Assembly: GCF_964204865.1 (NCBI RefSeq)
Contig: NC_135259.1
Location: forward strand, 7,574,974-7,638,973
Source of the DNA: Styela clava
Taxonomy: Eukaryota > Chordata > Ascidiacea > Stolidobranchia > Styelidae
DNA: 64,000 bases
Direction: 5' to 3'
Part shown: in pieces, positions 1-10,301 of the stretch
Numbering within the stretch: the first letter of the stretch is position 1
Layout: each line of letters begins with the position of its first letter
Program-made: the position numbers and the translations under genes
Notes under the pieces: model-generated
What the model was told of the DNA's origin: nothing
Databases searched by the model: none
What the model saw: the letters and a program-made list of their open reading frames with translations, nothing else

Positions 1-2114
1 GGGTAGAATATTAAATTCACCCAACATCAGACGCGATTGACTGTTTGAGACGCGGTCGACGTGTTGACCACCTCTGCCTTTAGTTTAGACAATTTATATT
101 TTCTCCTGTAGGCCTACCTAAATATTCTCATACTTTTTAGCTGTTTACTTTTTTCTGATGCTTAACTTATTTTTTATAACTTGGCAACCCCTATCATCCT
201 TTCTAAAGCTACGTGATTATTCCTACTCAAAGCACGCAAAGTTATTCATACCAATGTAAGCCGGTTTAAAACAAGCACTAAAATCAAACTATGTGGGCTA
301 TAGCAATTGAATAAGTCCAGCAGTCCGAGATAGTGTGATGGGTGAGCTAGAAACAAACTCAAATGTTTGTTATAAACAGTAAAACATGACACTATTATTA
401 CACATCAAATTTGACGTATAATGGCAGACATTTTCAGAGAGTAAATCTAGGTAGGAAAAGGTGGGACACGTTTGGAAATGGGGCACAGTGGAAAATCAGC
501 TCTCACACTCGTACTATATCCGGAATCACGTGTGCCGTTCGATGTTTGAATCCGCCCTTAGATGAGGTACAACGTCCCCGCAAACAGACAAAGGCCGTGC
601 AAAGCGCTGTAAATAGGGCTGGGCATTTTCGAATACCTGATTTCAGAATCGAATATTTTTTTCGAATCTAATCTCGAATACTTGGGAAATATAAAATTGT
701 ATGAAACGTTCTTATTGTATTAGGTCCTCCAGACACATAAATTACTGAAAACATAGAATACATCACTCAGGCAGATTGCTGAGCGTTCACACACAATAAA
801 AAAACGCGTTTTCGTCAATACCTCACTACAGAAAAAAGTCATATGTCAGAATTGCGTTGAAAAAGTATGTCTTCAAAGAAAAAAATTGAGAAATTTACCT
901 CGATCATTGGCGGAAAATAAAAACAAGATGGCGGCGATTCCCCACTTTCCCTTAAGTGAAAGGTAATTCAAACTAGTTCGTGAGCATGCGAGAGCATGCA
1001 TTGATTCTTGAATGATAAAATAAATTATCTGAATCTGAAATGATAATGCAATGCACCGTATGCAGGGTATTCTTTCCGCAAAGGTTTCTGCTTAATGACA
1101 GAGTAGTTATACCAAGTAGCACTAGAATAATATGAATACGAAAAGATTGTGCGAGGGAAATTACACAAGCTTGTGCATGTAAAGTTAGTATGAAATATGG
1201 CAGTAATTGAGTAGACTTTCAGTTTATTATTCGGCTGACGTGACAGTGCTAGTATATGCTTCTTGGTAGGCTACATATGCAAGTATCACTGGCAGACGCT
1301 AGGATTTGTGAGTTCGGTCAGGATTGCTCAAATACCGATGTGAGTGCTCGGGACAACTTTTTAGTTGTTTATGTTTATAAAATCCGTCAAAAACTACACG
1401 TAAATACTAGACCTAAGCTGCTTTCCCAAGTTTCGAAATATAGCAAAACGAAGACGTAGTCCATTACCACTCAAGTGTAACAAAGCAGCCGTTAGCTCAT
1501 ATGCTTCGTGAATATTTGAATATGGCTCCCTTGTTTTTGATCATTTTCTTCTCAACTTTTACAATTACCATATGAATTAGCAAAACCAAAAGTTTGTCTG
1601 AAAACGGAACATCTTTTAATAGTATCAGCTGCCCGATTCCTATTCAAGAGTTTATCTTTTTGTTTTTCTTATACATTTTTTGTATGATAAATAAAAAATA
1701 TTTTGAGCCATCAACTATTTTCTTGACTTTTACATATAAAAACTAAAACTACAAGAGCATTAAATGTCATTGGATTTCAGTCGGTAAGTTAGTCGTTGAT
1801 TTTAGCGGTTAATTTTTTGCTGTTGTGAATCATAACAACTCACTAGCGTCATCGTGTGGTTATTTGGGGCATTACCAAACCAGCCAAATACAGAGTTCTG
1901 CAGTTCAGTTTGACCATATTTACGGTTTGGCTGTCTGGTTATTGTAGTTACCGCCTTACCGGTATTCTAGTTCTACTCCTCCGTAAAGAGAGAGAGAGGG
2001 ATTTATTATTTCGTCAACCAAAATAAAATAGCAGTCATCGTAATAATACAGGCCGTCCGTACAGTTTGAATATTCCGAACTTTTGGACATACGGTACCGG
2101 TAACTTTTCAGAAT
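1..2114. other. 5' flank, no gene recognised
   Basis: I see no supportable coding exon. Short open frames here lack splice context or recognisable protein features. Around 616-680 the sequence (GGGCTGGGCATTTTCGAATA and following) resembles the end of a hAT-type element, with repeated TCGAAT motifs, but I could not place the other end or a target duplication. The last part, about 1980-2114, is the upstream region of the cytohesin-like gene and would contain its promoter and 5' UTR. Confidence 0.4.
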
Positions 2115-2477
2115 ATGAAGATGACGGCAGAATCAGCCTGTGAGTATCTCCTGATTCTGTAATCAGTTTTATTTATTTCTGTATTTTGTTTTTATCAATT
2201 AGACTAGGGTACCGATACGGTATCATTTTTCCGACCTAAAATGCTGAGTATGAAGTCGCAATCTACCGTACCATCAGACCTTTATCTGTTTATGGTACCA
2301 TACGGTACCGGTACCGGTACGGTATTTTATTAGTCTACATGGTGCCTAAATATTATAGTGTGACACTGTTTGCAGTGATTGTAGACTCTGATACTTGTAC
2401 GACTGTACGGTCAAACAGCGAGGTGTCGGGCTTCTGAAATTCGGGTCTCATGTAGTTTCGTACCGGTACCGGTACCT
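2091..2477. promoter_or_regulatory. Cluster of GGTACCGGTACC-type palindromes
   Basis: Self-complementary GGTACC/ACCGGT motifs recur at about 2091-2104, 2206-2226, 2292-2325 and 2461-2477, surrounding the first coding exon of the cytohesin-like gene. Such a dense cluster of one palindrome in AT-rich DNA is not expected by chance. Whether it is a promoter element, a degenerate tandem repeat or a transposon remnant cannot be told from sequence alone. Confidence 0.35.
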
Positions 2478-5400
2478 AAAGTAGGGTGGCTTAGCCACTT
2501 TGCGGCCACGACCTATTTGCGGCCATCAACTTCATCGATTAAAATAATGCCAAAAAAATTAACGAACTGCGAGGATATTTTTCATGTGTTATCGTCCACT
2601 TATTCCTCGTAGCTCTGCGAAATTATACTGAAAAGCGGCCACAAACAAAAAAGTTACGACTGAAAACTGGACCGAAGAAAAAAACGGACCATTTTTTCAT
2701 GTCGCCAACTACCCATTGTCCCTTTAAAGAAGCTTGAATATCCGTACAAATATATGAGATTTCTTTTAACCATCTTTAAAGTTCCCTTTTCTACGTTCAA
2801 AGGATGAAGAATAGGGGGGTGCGCATTTCCAATACATCGATAATATCTTTGTCGACCAATTTGCGACCCCCGTGTTTTTGTCTGTTTGATTGCTGTGATG
2901 CGGTGCTTTGTTTATAATTTGACGAGTTTTGTTCGAAATAATCGTGTTCTTAAAATATATGAGGGTCAGAAATGCGATTAGAAGCCCGATTTTTCATGCA
3001 TGGCTGCATTTGCTCTAGTCTCGACGCAGCAAAAATGATGTTCAAGGCTTGAAATCGTGGTCGCACACTGGTCGTTCGGTCGCAAATACGTCTTCCGAGT
3101 GTCGTACTTTGGTGATTTGTATAGCTTTAACCCCTGGTCGTAGAAAGTTTAGCGTGTAGAATAAATGTCAATGCACCTACGGTAAAAAAATTACCGGGTT
3201 AGAAATACTGGTTTTTGTGTTATTGCGGTTTGAATGAAATCGTCCGCAGACTGGCTACACCACCCTAGTTACTTCTAGTTAGCATAGCATAACAAGTTTT
3301 GCATATGTCAATCCTAACTCCCACCTGACTGCTCGACTGCTTTATCCAAAAACTACGTCCCTACGACGTCATAGTGACGTACCTAATAAGGCCCTCCAAA
3401 CTATACGAACTGTCATCCAAGACGCGCAGACGATCTTAACTTAGAGATAAGTCGCTATCTACCAGTCGCTGTTTTAATGCGGTCGTCATTATGACAGTCG
3501 TTCACTCGATTACCTCGCTATTATGAAGTCGATATTATGACAGTCGCTATCCGGCCTGGATACCATTAAGATTACTTCTAATGAATTTGTTATATACATA
3601 TTAAACAATAGATTCTTCTCCCAATGGCATCCATGGCATACGGTACTTTGTTTGCGGCTTTTGTGGTTTTACAAACTCACTTTATCAGGGTCTAGGGTAG
3701 TTTAGTATCACAAGTACTCCTAGTGGGCTTTTCTTAACCTATTTTGCATATGTTATTCCTAACCTCCACTTGACTACGTCATCCAAACATTACGTCATTG
3801 CGACATCACAATCACGTCATATACCTTGCTAAAGTTTAGCTACGATTGCCCAGTCGCGGTCCTTATTTTGTCACTGTTACGTCGTAGTGGAATAATTTTC
3901 AGATAACGTAGTCAGGTTGGGGTTAAAAATGAAATATGCAGAAATTGTTATGCCACGCTCACTAGAAGTTATTGTGGTACGATACTACATAAGATCCCTT
4001 TATCCAATATGTATCATTCTGGTGAATGTTCTTAGCTGTTACTGCAATTGGAAGCTTTGCATAATGTCTTTGTTTTATTGTTTTTCATAGTGCTTGACCT
4101 TCCAATCCAAGATCAAGAAATTTTGAAGGCTATATGGAGGAAAAAGGGAATACTGCTGGAGGAGATTGAGGTTTGTTTATTCTTGAATAATATTCGATAT
4201 TTAAGTCAGGTCAGAAGATCTTCCATGTATCGGAGCATTCTTCTTAACCCACCCACTGGAGTGTATAACTTGAAATTATAATGGAAATATACCAGACTGT
4301 TTGACATAATTTAGTGGCAGATTTTGAATGCCATCTGATCAAAAATTAGCTTAAGCTGTGCAAATTCTTGAAATTTCGCCGGATGAGAAGAGAACAGGCC
4401 GAAGTCACAATTTTGAGTTTTGAGAAAAACGCAAAAAACAATTTGGAATTTTTTTCATTTTTGAATTTCTAGATATTCACACTTAGTAAAGTCCTGAGCT
4501 CTGGTTATTTTAATGTGGATGAGAATATCTTTGTAATCAATATTTTTGGCACTCCAGCTTCAATTCCCTCCTGCCTTTTTACCCCCATAAAGGATTTTGG
4601 CCCATTCTGTCCTCAACAACTTCTGAAATTTTTTGTACGGGATGCAAGGTAAAACAAGGTGACTTAGGCCTAAGTTGCACTGAACAAATTTTTAGGGATG
4701 TGAGTTTCGTACATTTCATTTCCGATGTTCATGCCCATCATATTGGAACTTAGGACTATCTTTTTTCAATATTTTGGGGATTTGAGCCATGCTCTACAAG
4801 GGGTGGTCTTGAAATCCTGAATTTCTCAATAATAAAAATTTCAGCTGGACTCAGGCCCATTCTGTTCCCAAATATTTTAGTCTTAAGTCCAGCTGAAATT
4901 TTTATTATTGAGAAATTCAGGATTTCAAGACCACCACCTCGTAGAGCATGGCTCAAATCCCCAAAATATTGAAAAAAGTCAATTTTCCGAAAATGTGACT
5001 TAGGCCCCTTCTGTTCTCATCCGGCGATTTGGCTTAACTCGACTTGTTAAGTATTTCAACAGACTTTGTTCATAACTTTTCCCTTTGTTCCACCAAATAT
5101 GATTTTGGGGTGTTCCATTAGATATGCCACCTCCCACAGATTATCATCAATTCCCTGGGGATCTCGAAGTTAACCAAATTTCTTTGCTAAAAGCATTAAA
5201 AAACCAATGAAATTAGGCGTAATAATTCAACTACAATATCCTAACATGAAATGAATACTTTAAAAAACTGAAAAGTAGATCTGATGATCATTTGCTCAAC
5301 AGTAACAATTTATGATATACAAACACAACATTGCCTAGTTCTGTTTTGCTTATTAATGTTTAACCCTCATATATATATAGCTCTGTTATCTGTTGGTTCC

Positions 5401-6273
5401 CATATTTATAGATAGACATGTTATATTATATTCAGTTCACTTCCTTCTTGCAGTTTCGTAGTATATACATTTTTATGTCATTACAGAAATTAAAACGGGA
5501 ACTGAAAGATGTTAATAAAGAAATTGAACAGGTAGAAGATTCTGAAGAGAGGTTAGTGGCTTGGATATTCTATGTTGTGTTGTTTTTTTAGCGTAGTATT
5601 GAACGTTTGACAAATTTGACGTGGCTTTCTTGGACTTATATTGATTCATATCATTTAAAATATATAACATTTTAATCTGGTATGTGAATATACTGAATAT
5701 TTCCCAATACCAGTATTTTAGAAATTTATTTAAATATAATTTCAGAAAATTATATATTCGAATGAAGTTGCTTAATTTGAGATATTGTATGTATTCTATG
5801 TCTTTATTTGAATAATGCTAATTGCTAATACTTTAATTAATAACTGTCAAATTAGGAGTCATGTTGCTTGTATATTTGTCATGGAAATATTCCCAAATAG
5901 TATACTTTCATGCAAACAAAATTAAACTTGTAATGGGAGTAAAGTATTCCTAGATTTTATTTTTTTTAATTATGTTTCTTCATTAGAATCAACAACTAGT
6001 TTGCTCCTATTTTCCCAATATTTAACAATATCTACCATTATCTATTTAACTTTAACTGAACTTGTACGGAAAACGAGGATAGACTAATTTGAAATGTATA
6101 AAATGTAAGTATTATCGATTACTTTAATAGTGTGATGAATAGAAATAATTTCCTATTTTTCTCAATTTCTAATTTATTTTTGTGTATTTCTTGTATTTTA
6201 CAACAGCAAATCAAATTCCAGAGCAAAGCAGTTGGCCATAGGAAAAAAACGTTTTAACAGCGATCCTAAAAAG
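2115..6273 (+). CDS. Cytohesin-like protein, N-terminal coiled-coil exons (3' part not found)
   Basis: Cytohesins are ARF guanine-nucleotide exchange factors with an N-terminal coiled coil, a Sec7 catalytic domain and a PH domain, acting at membranes. Four exons join in phase: 2115-2139 (ATG, donor GTGAGT), 4091-4170, 5487-5551 and 6207-6273. The 79-residue product begins MKMTAESALLDLPIQ. It then has a heptad-like charged helix (KLKRELKDVNKEIEQ, then EDSEER) and ends RAKQLAIGKKRFNSDPKK. This matches the cytohesin helix and its conserved linker, which in known cytohesins reads (from memory) similarly up to a Pro-Lys-Lys before Sec7. The last exon stops exactly where a splice junction lies in that family. 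No Sec7 or PH exon is recognisable downstream, where the next gene begins at 10.3 kb on the same strand. The exon-1 assignment rests on phase and a strong donor, so it is the least certain part. Confidence 0.72.
2484..3265 (+). mobile_element. Non-autonomous pogo-type MITE
   Basis: This is a 782-bp element in intron 1 of the cytohesin-like gene. It is bounded by TA dinucleotides (2482-2483 and 3266-3267). Its inverted ends start GGGTGGCTTAGCCACTTTGC on the left and GGGTGGTGTAGCCAGTCTGC on the right, read inward. About 330 bp at the left and 330 bp at the right match the two ends of the larger pogo element at 20639-23272. It is therefore an internal-deletion derivative with no coding sequence. 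TA duplication is typical of the Tc1/mariner/pogo superfamily. Confidence 0.85.
4377..5026. mobile_element. Foldback-type element with terminal inverted repeats
   Basis: A 650-bp element with ends CGCCGGATGAGAA in inverted orientation. The similarity extends about 40 bp inward (AGAACAGGCC and AAGTCAC blocks at left, AGAAGGGGCC and AAGTCAC at right). ATTT flanks both ends (4373-4376, 5027-5030), consistent with a 4-bp target duplication. It lies in intron 2 of the cytohesin-like gene. There is no transposase. A second, larger palindrome lies inside (see 4760-4978). Confidence 0.75.
4760..4978. repeat. Long near-perfect hairpin
   Basis: Arm 4760-4851 is the reverse complement of arm 4886-4978 with very few differences, separated by a spacer of about 34 bases. 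Arms of about 92 bp this similar mean a strong cruciform or hairpin RNA when transcribed. Because it sits inside a foldback element, a tail-to-tail duplicated internal part is the simplest origin. Confidence 0.9.
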
Positions 6274-7383
6274 GTACAAATTTTTTCTTCCATGTCTGAA
6301 TTCGAAAAAAAAAATTAATTAAGGAAGTTCATCAAAAAATTAAGATTTAGTATGGCTACCAAATATAGGCTATGCCTATGCAAGCATTATCAAATACTGA
6401 GAATACTGATTCCAAAACCAATTTGCTGAATTCTTATTGTACACTTCAGATTCCCAAATTTGTTGCGCAATAGTTTTGAGTAAGTTATTTTTCTACCTCT
6501 ACATTAGGTTTGTTAAGTTAAAAATGTAATATTAATACAGTGAGTCGTGGATGACAATAAATTATGATGAAAGTTTTTGTGGAATTTATGTTCTTCATTT
6601 ACTACGTGCGTTGAATAGTTTATTTCAGAAGAAAGTACAGAAGGGTGCACGTTAACTTTTTCATATAAATTTCGTTTCAAAAAATTTCATCCTTCATCTA
6701 ATCAGATGCGAAGCAAATTTAATTTTTTATTCAAAGACTAAAAACTTCATCTGCGCAATACAAGACGTAACACAGTAAAAAACATTTGCTATTAGAAATT
6801 CAACACGACACAATTCAAATGAAAGCAACAAAATATCATCTATATATATATATATATACAAACATATCATCTATTAGGCTGACATTTTTCTATAATAATC
6901 TGCTCCCCTATTAGGCGTAAATATTACAAGTTCCATTGAGCGTTTTGACTAAAGATGTGTGAAGATGTTATGAAATGAAAAGATGTTGTTTGATGGTTTG
7001 TGGATCATATTTCTACATTATCTTTTAGGGGATATTCTGCCTTCCAAAACTCGGTCCCATTTAGTTGTTTGAGATAATAGGTATTGGATTGATTGCCACT
7101 CCCTTATTAGAAAAGTTTCACATATTGTGCCCAAGGCTAACTACCTTATACTATAATTACTTATCGATCTTAAGATCGGTAAGTATGTTAATAGGTATTT
7201 GTCTGTTAGTCTGTTTGATGAACGCGATATCTCACGAAGGCTAGATTTTAATCTGCTCCAAATTTTGCATGTGCATTCATCATATCTCGAACCAGAAGCC
7301 TATTGATTTTGGATGAATTATGTCATATAATTAGCGAGTTATTAATTAATTAGTAGTGATGAGACACGCGGTGTCACTATAGA

Positions 7384-9459
7384 TAGGGATGCCACTTTCG
7401 GATTTACGAATCGGATCGATTCGAATCGCATCTTTTCCGAATCGATTCGAATCAGATTTACGCGATTCGGAAAAAGAGAGCGATTTAGCGAAAAAAAAAC
7501 ATTGAACGTTTGTTAAATCGTCGTTTTCGGCGGCTTTAAATCTGCCAGAGTGTGTTTATGCGGCACTCCAAATAACGCCAAATTACGGGACCGAAAAAAA
7601 AACATTGAACGTGTGTTAATCGTTGTTTTCGGCGGTGTTAAAACTACCGAATGCGTTTATGCAGCACTCCAAATAACACCAAATTACGGGACCGAAAGAA
7701 AAACATTGAATATTTGTTAATCGTTGTTTTCGGTGGCGTTTAAACTGCCGAATGCGTTTATGCGGCACTCCAAATAGCAACAAATTACGGGACGTAAATA
7801 AATGAAAATGAATTTTTCGTGATTGACTTTTTTACTTGTCTGCCGTCATTTGTTTCAAGTTCGACACAACACACTCTTTTACGCATCACTCGAGATGATG
7901 TGTGGCGTAATTACCAGCAAACTGCGAGTTCAGTTTTCCACTAAATAGCCGAAGTTTCCATTATGCGCGAATTCAAATGGATCGTATACCTGAAAATTCG
8001 TGACAATTTTGATGAAAATTTTCAACAGCACACCTGCGCTGCCACTAAGTTATTGTACGCCCTGGCATGATTGGATAAAGAATCGGCTACCGACGTCTAG
8101 ATAATGTTTAATTTTGATTGAAATTTAATTTAAACTTTGTTCTGAGAGCAATATTTCGCGTACATTTGAAGACTACTATTGCTGAATGAGTTCATCGGCC
8201 GGCAATGTTAATTTACAATCATGTATCTCATCCTAAAATATATTTTTATTTTGTTTGCGTTTGTCAGGCTTCCACTCGAGTGGCGGTAAACGAAATCAGG
8301 GGGACATAATGTAATAGTACATACACGTCTTTTTTCAGCTGTTACCAAAAAAAGTAGTATTTACTTTTAATTTTGTTAGCGCGATACAAGCGGATAAAAC
8401 ATTTCGGATTATTTCGAGCAAATGTCATAACGGACAGGTGGGAGTAAATAATACTTGAGGAATGGCAACTTGTGCACTGTTTTACATCAACACGTGGCAG
8501 ATTTCATACCAGACCGAGCATACGGTGCGAATGTCGTCTTACTTTAGCCCCAGCGACCATGTTTGATCGAGATAAAGCGTCAACCAATTATCGCTAGTCA
8601 GCGCGGCGTCCATTATGCACATTTGGACTTTCTGAATTACGAAATTAAACGTAGTCCACATTAATAATGAAGCCCGAGTTAGCCAATAACGCTGTTTGCC
8701 ACAAATAATACTGTCTCTAATATTTATGGAAATTTTTGTTCGCAATCGTAGTCGGATGAACGATTGTTTTTATCGAAATTAATTTAATTTAATCGTGGTT
8801 AATTTTATCGTCTTCAATCATATTCTTGTAAGCATTTCCCATTTATAGTAATTCAGATGCAATTAGAATGTTTTTGTCGTATTACTCTATGCTGCTAGCA
8901 TAAATATAAAATATTGTACTAAGATTTTGAAGATAAAGAATCGGTAATAAGGCCGTCCCTAATTCAATATAACAAGAAGGGAAATACCACGGTCACATAT
9001 ACTGGTGTGGGACAAGGGAAAGCAGTGCTGTTACTGTGTTTACGACATAACAGTACAACTGTTCCCTGCTTATTTTCTCATATGAATTCCATCAAATTGC
9101 CTCAGCCCTGATACAAGTATAACACAATAACTCAGTATTGTAAGACTCACAGATAAGTTGCAACAGCAAGTTTTTCATCAATGCATTTATTAGTGATATC
9201 TATGACCTACATCTTTTTTATCATGATGAAAATAAGTGTGGCTTATTCACTGAAAAACCCTCATCACCCTTGCTATATAGCCTATTCCATTTTCAAATTT
9301 TTTTCTTCTAGATTTGAGCTTTTTTGTGAGTTTGGCCAAACATACGCATGTAATAAAAAAAAAAAAGCTTAATGGAATCAGATTCGGAAAGATTCGATTC
9401 GAAAAGTTTTGATTCGAGATTCGATTCGAAAAAAAATGTATCCAGAAGTGGCAACCCTA
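7384..9459. mobile_element. hAT-like DNA transposon, decayed
   Basis: A 2076-bp element with inverted ends TAGGGATGCCACTTTCGGAT (left) and TAGGGTTGCCACTTCTGGAT (right, read inward). It is flanked by a perfect 8-bp duplication ACTATAGA at 7376-7383 and 9460-9467, the hAT hallmark. Subterminal regions carry repeated GATTCGAAT-type motifs, and a three-unit tandem repeat lies near the left end. A short minus-strand frame about 8539-8745 contains a segment (ALTSDNW) loosely like a hAT transposase motif, but it is too degraded to call. Confidence 0.85.
7491..7796 (+). repeat. Three tandem ~102-bp units inside the hAT-like element
   Basis: The word CATTGAAC (third copy CATTGAAT) recurs at about 7500, 7603 and 7704. 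Each is followed by GTTTTCGG, a GCACTCCAAATA block and AAATTACGGGAC. The units differ by scattered substitutions. Subterminal tandem repeats are common in DNA transposons as possible transposase-binding sites; that role is inference here. Confidence 0.85.
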
Positions 9460-10301
9460 ACTATAGAGTCATGAATCGAAATCGCAGTTTCGATCGATAA
9501 GTCTTCGGTCTCCGACCAATATTCTCGTTTGTGAACTTGGTGTCTTGCAAATCAGTCTTCATTTGAGCTAAGTTTTCATTTCTTTCGACTTTTTTCCTAG
9601 TGAATTTACTTCACGAACTTCAATGTGATGTTATTAGATGTTCACTACAATATTCGTTTGGTTTTATGAATAGGAATCGACAGATGCCGAAGATGGTCGT
9701 TCAATTTGATTTTCGCTAGACGGAAATCGAGAGCCATCGTCTGTTACATTGAAGAAGCTAGCTAGCTTCCTTGATGACGTAGTTTTCATCCTCCGAATAT
9801 TCCCTACAATCTGGACTTGCATTTCGATTCCATAATTTAGCTATTGAAGCTTTTCAACACCTAAGGTAGTGAGCTTAAGTTGGCTCGAGAATCAGTCTCT
9901 AATGCGAGTGCTTGCAGCATAGGTTACTTATACTAAATCAACGCGAGTTTGTACAACACCAAATTCACTGCATTATCCTGTGAACATCAGTAACACGCAT
10001 GTATCCTGTTCAAAGGACCAAGTGCGTTACGCATTGTCGGTATTCTGCTGTAACGGTGTCTCTTTCAAGTGGTACTTATAACGTGCCCAGATCATAACGC
10101 GTTCTGCCTAATTTATGACGTGTTGAAGAGCATAGTTTATGCCCGGATAAAAGCTTTATAGATTGAATCCAACGAAAGACAAACAAGCATGGATATTATA
10201 ACATAGACGAATTATTATTATTCATATTGCAATAGATCAACAGTTCAATTGACTTCATCTCTCGACAGTCGGCTGAATTATTGATGCATATTTGAAGTAA
10301 A

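Larger units (their letters stand above)
7157..9517 (+). repeat. Dispersed repeat with palindromic end, split by a hAT element
   Basis: The left part (7157-7383) and right part (9460-9517) together match, in opposite orientation, a contiguous copy at 59202-59586. Shared landmarks are the palindromic end around ATCGATCTTAAGATCGGTAAG, a variable GTCTGT-rich run, ACGCGATATCTCACGAA, CCAGAAGCCTATTGATTTTG and the final CGATCGATAAGTCTTCGG. The family has no coding capacity and I cannot name it. The middle was displaced by the element at 7384-9459. Confidence 0.75.
6274..10301. other. Intergenic or intronic stretch, mostly repeats
   Basis: No exon recognised. About 6274-7150 is plain AT-rich sequence with a TA run near 6841-6858. 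From 7157 to 9517 is a repeat interrupted by a hAT-like element. From 9518 to 10301 I see nothing except presumed upstream sequence of the ENTREP-like gene. I looked specifically for Sec7-domain exons of cytohesin and found none. Confidence 0.5.

Noticed and set aside
4756..4956. 66-codon minus-strand ORF
   Set aside because: It lies entirely within the hairpin of the foldback element and reads both arms; no gene context.
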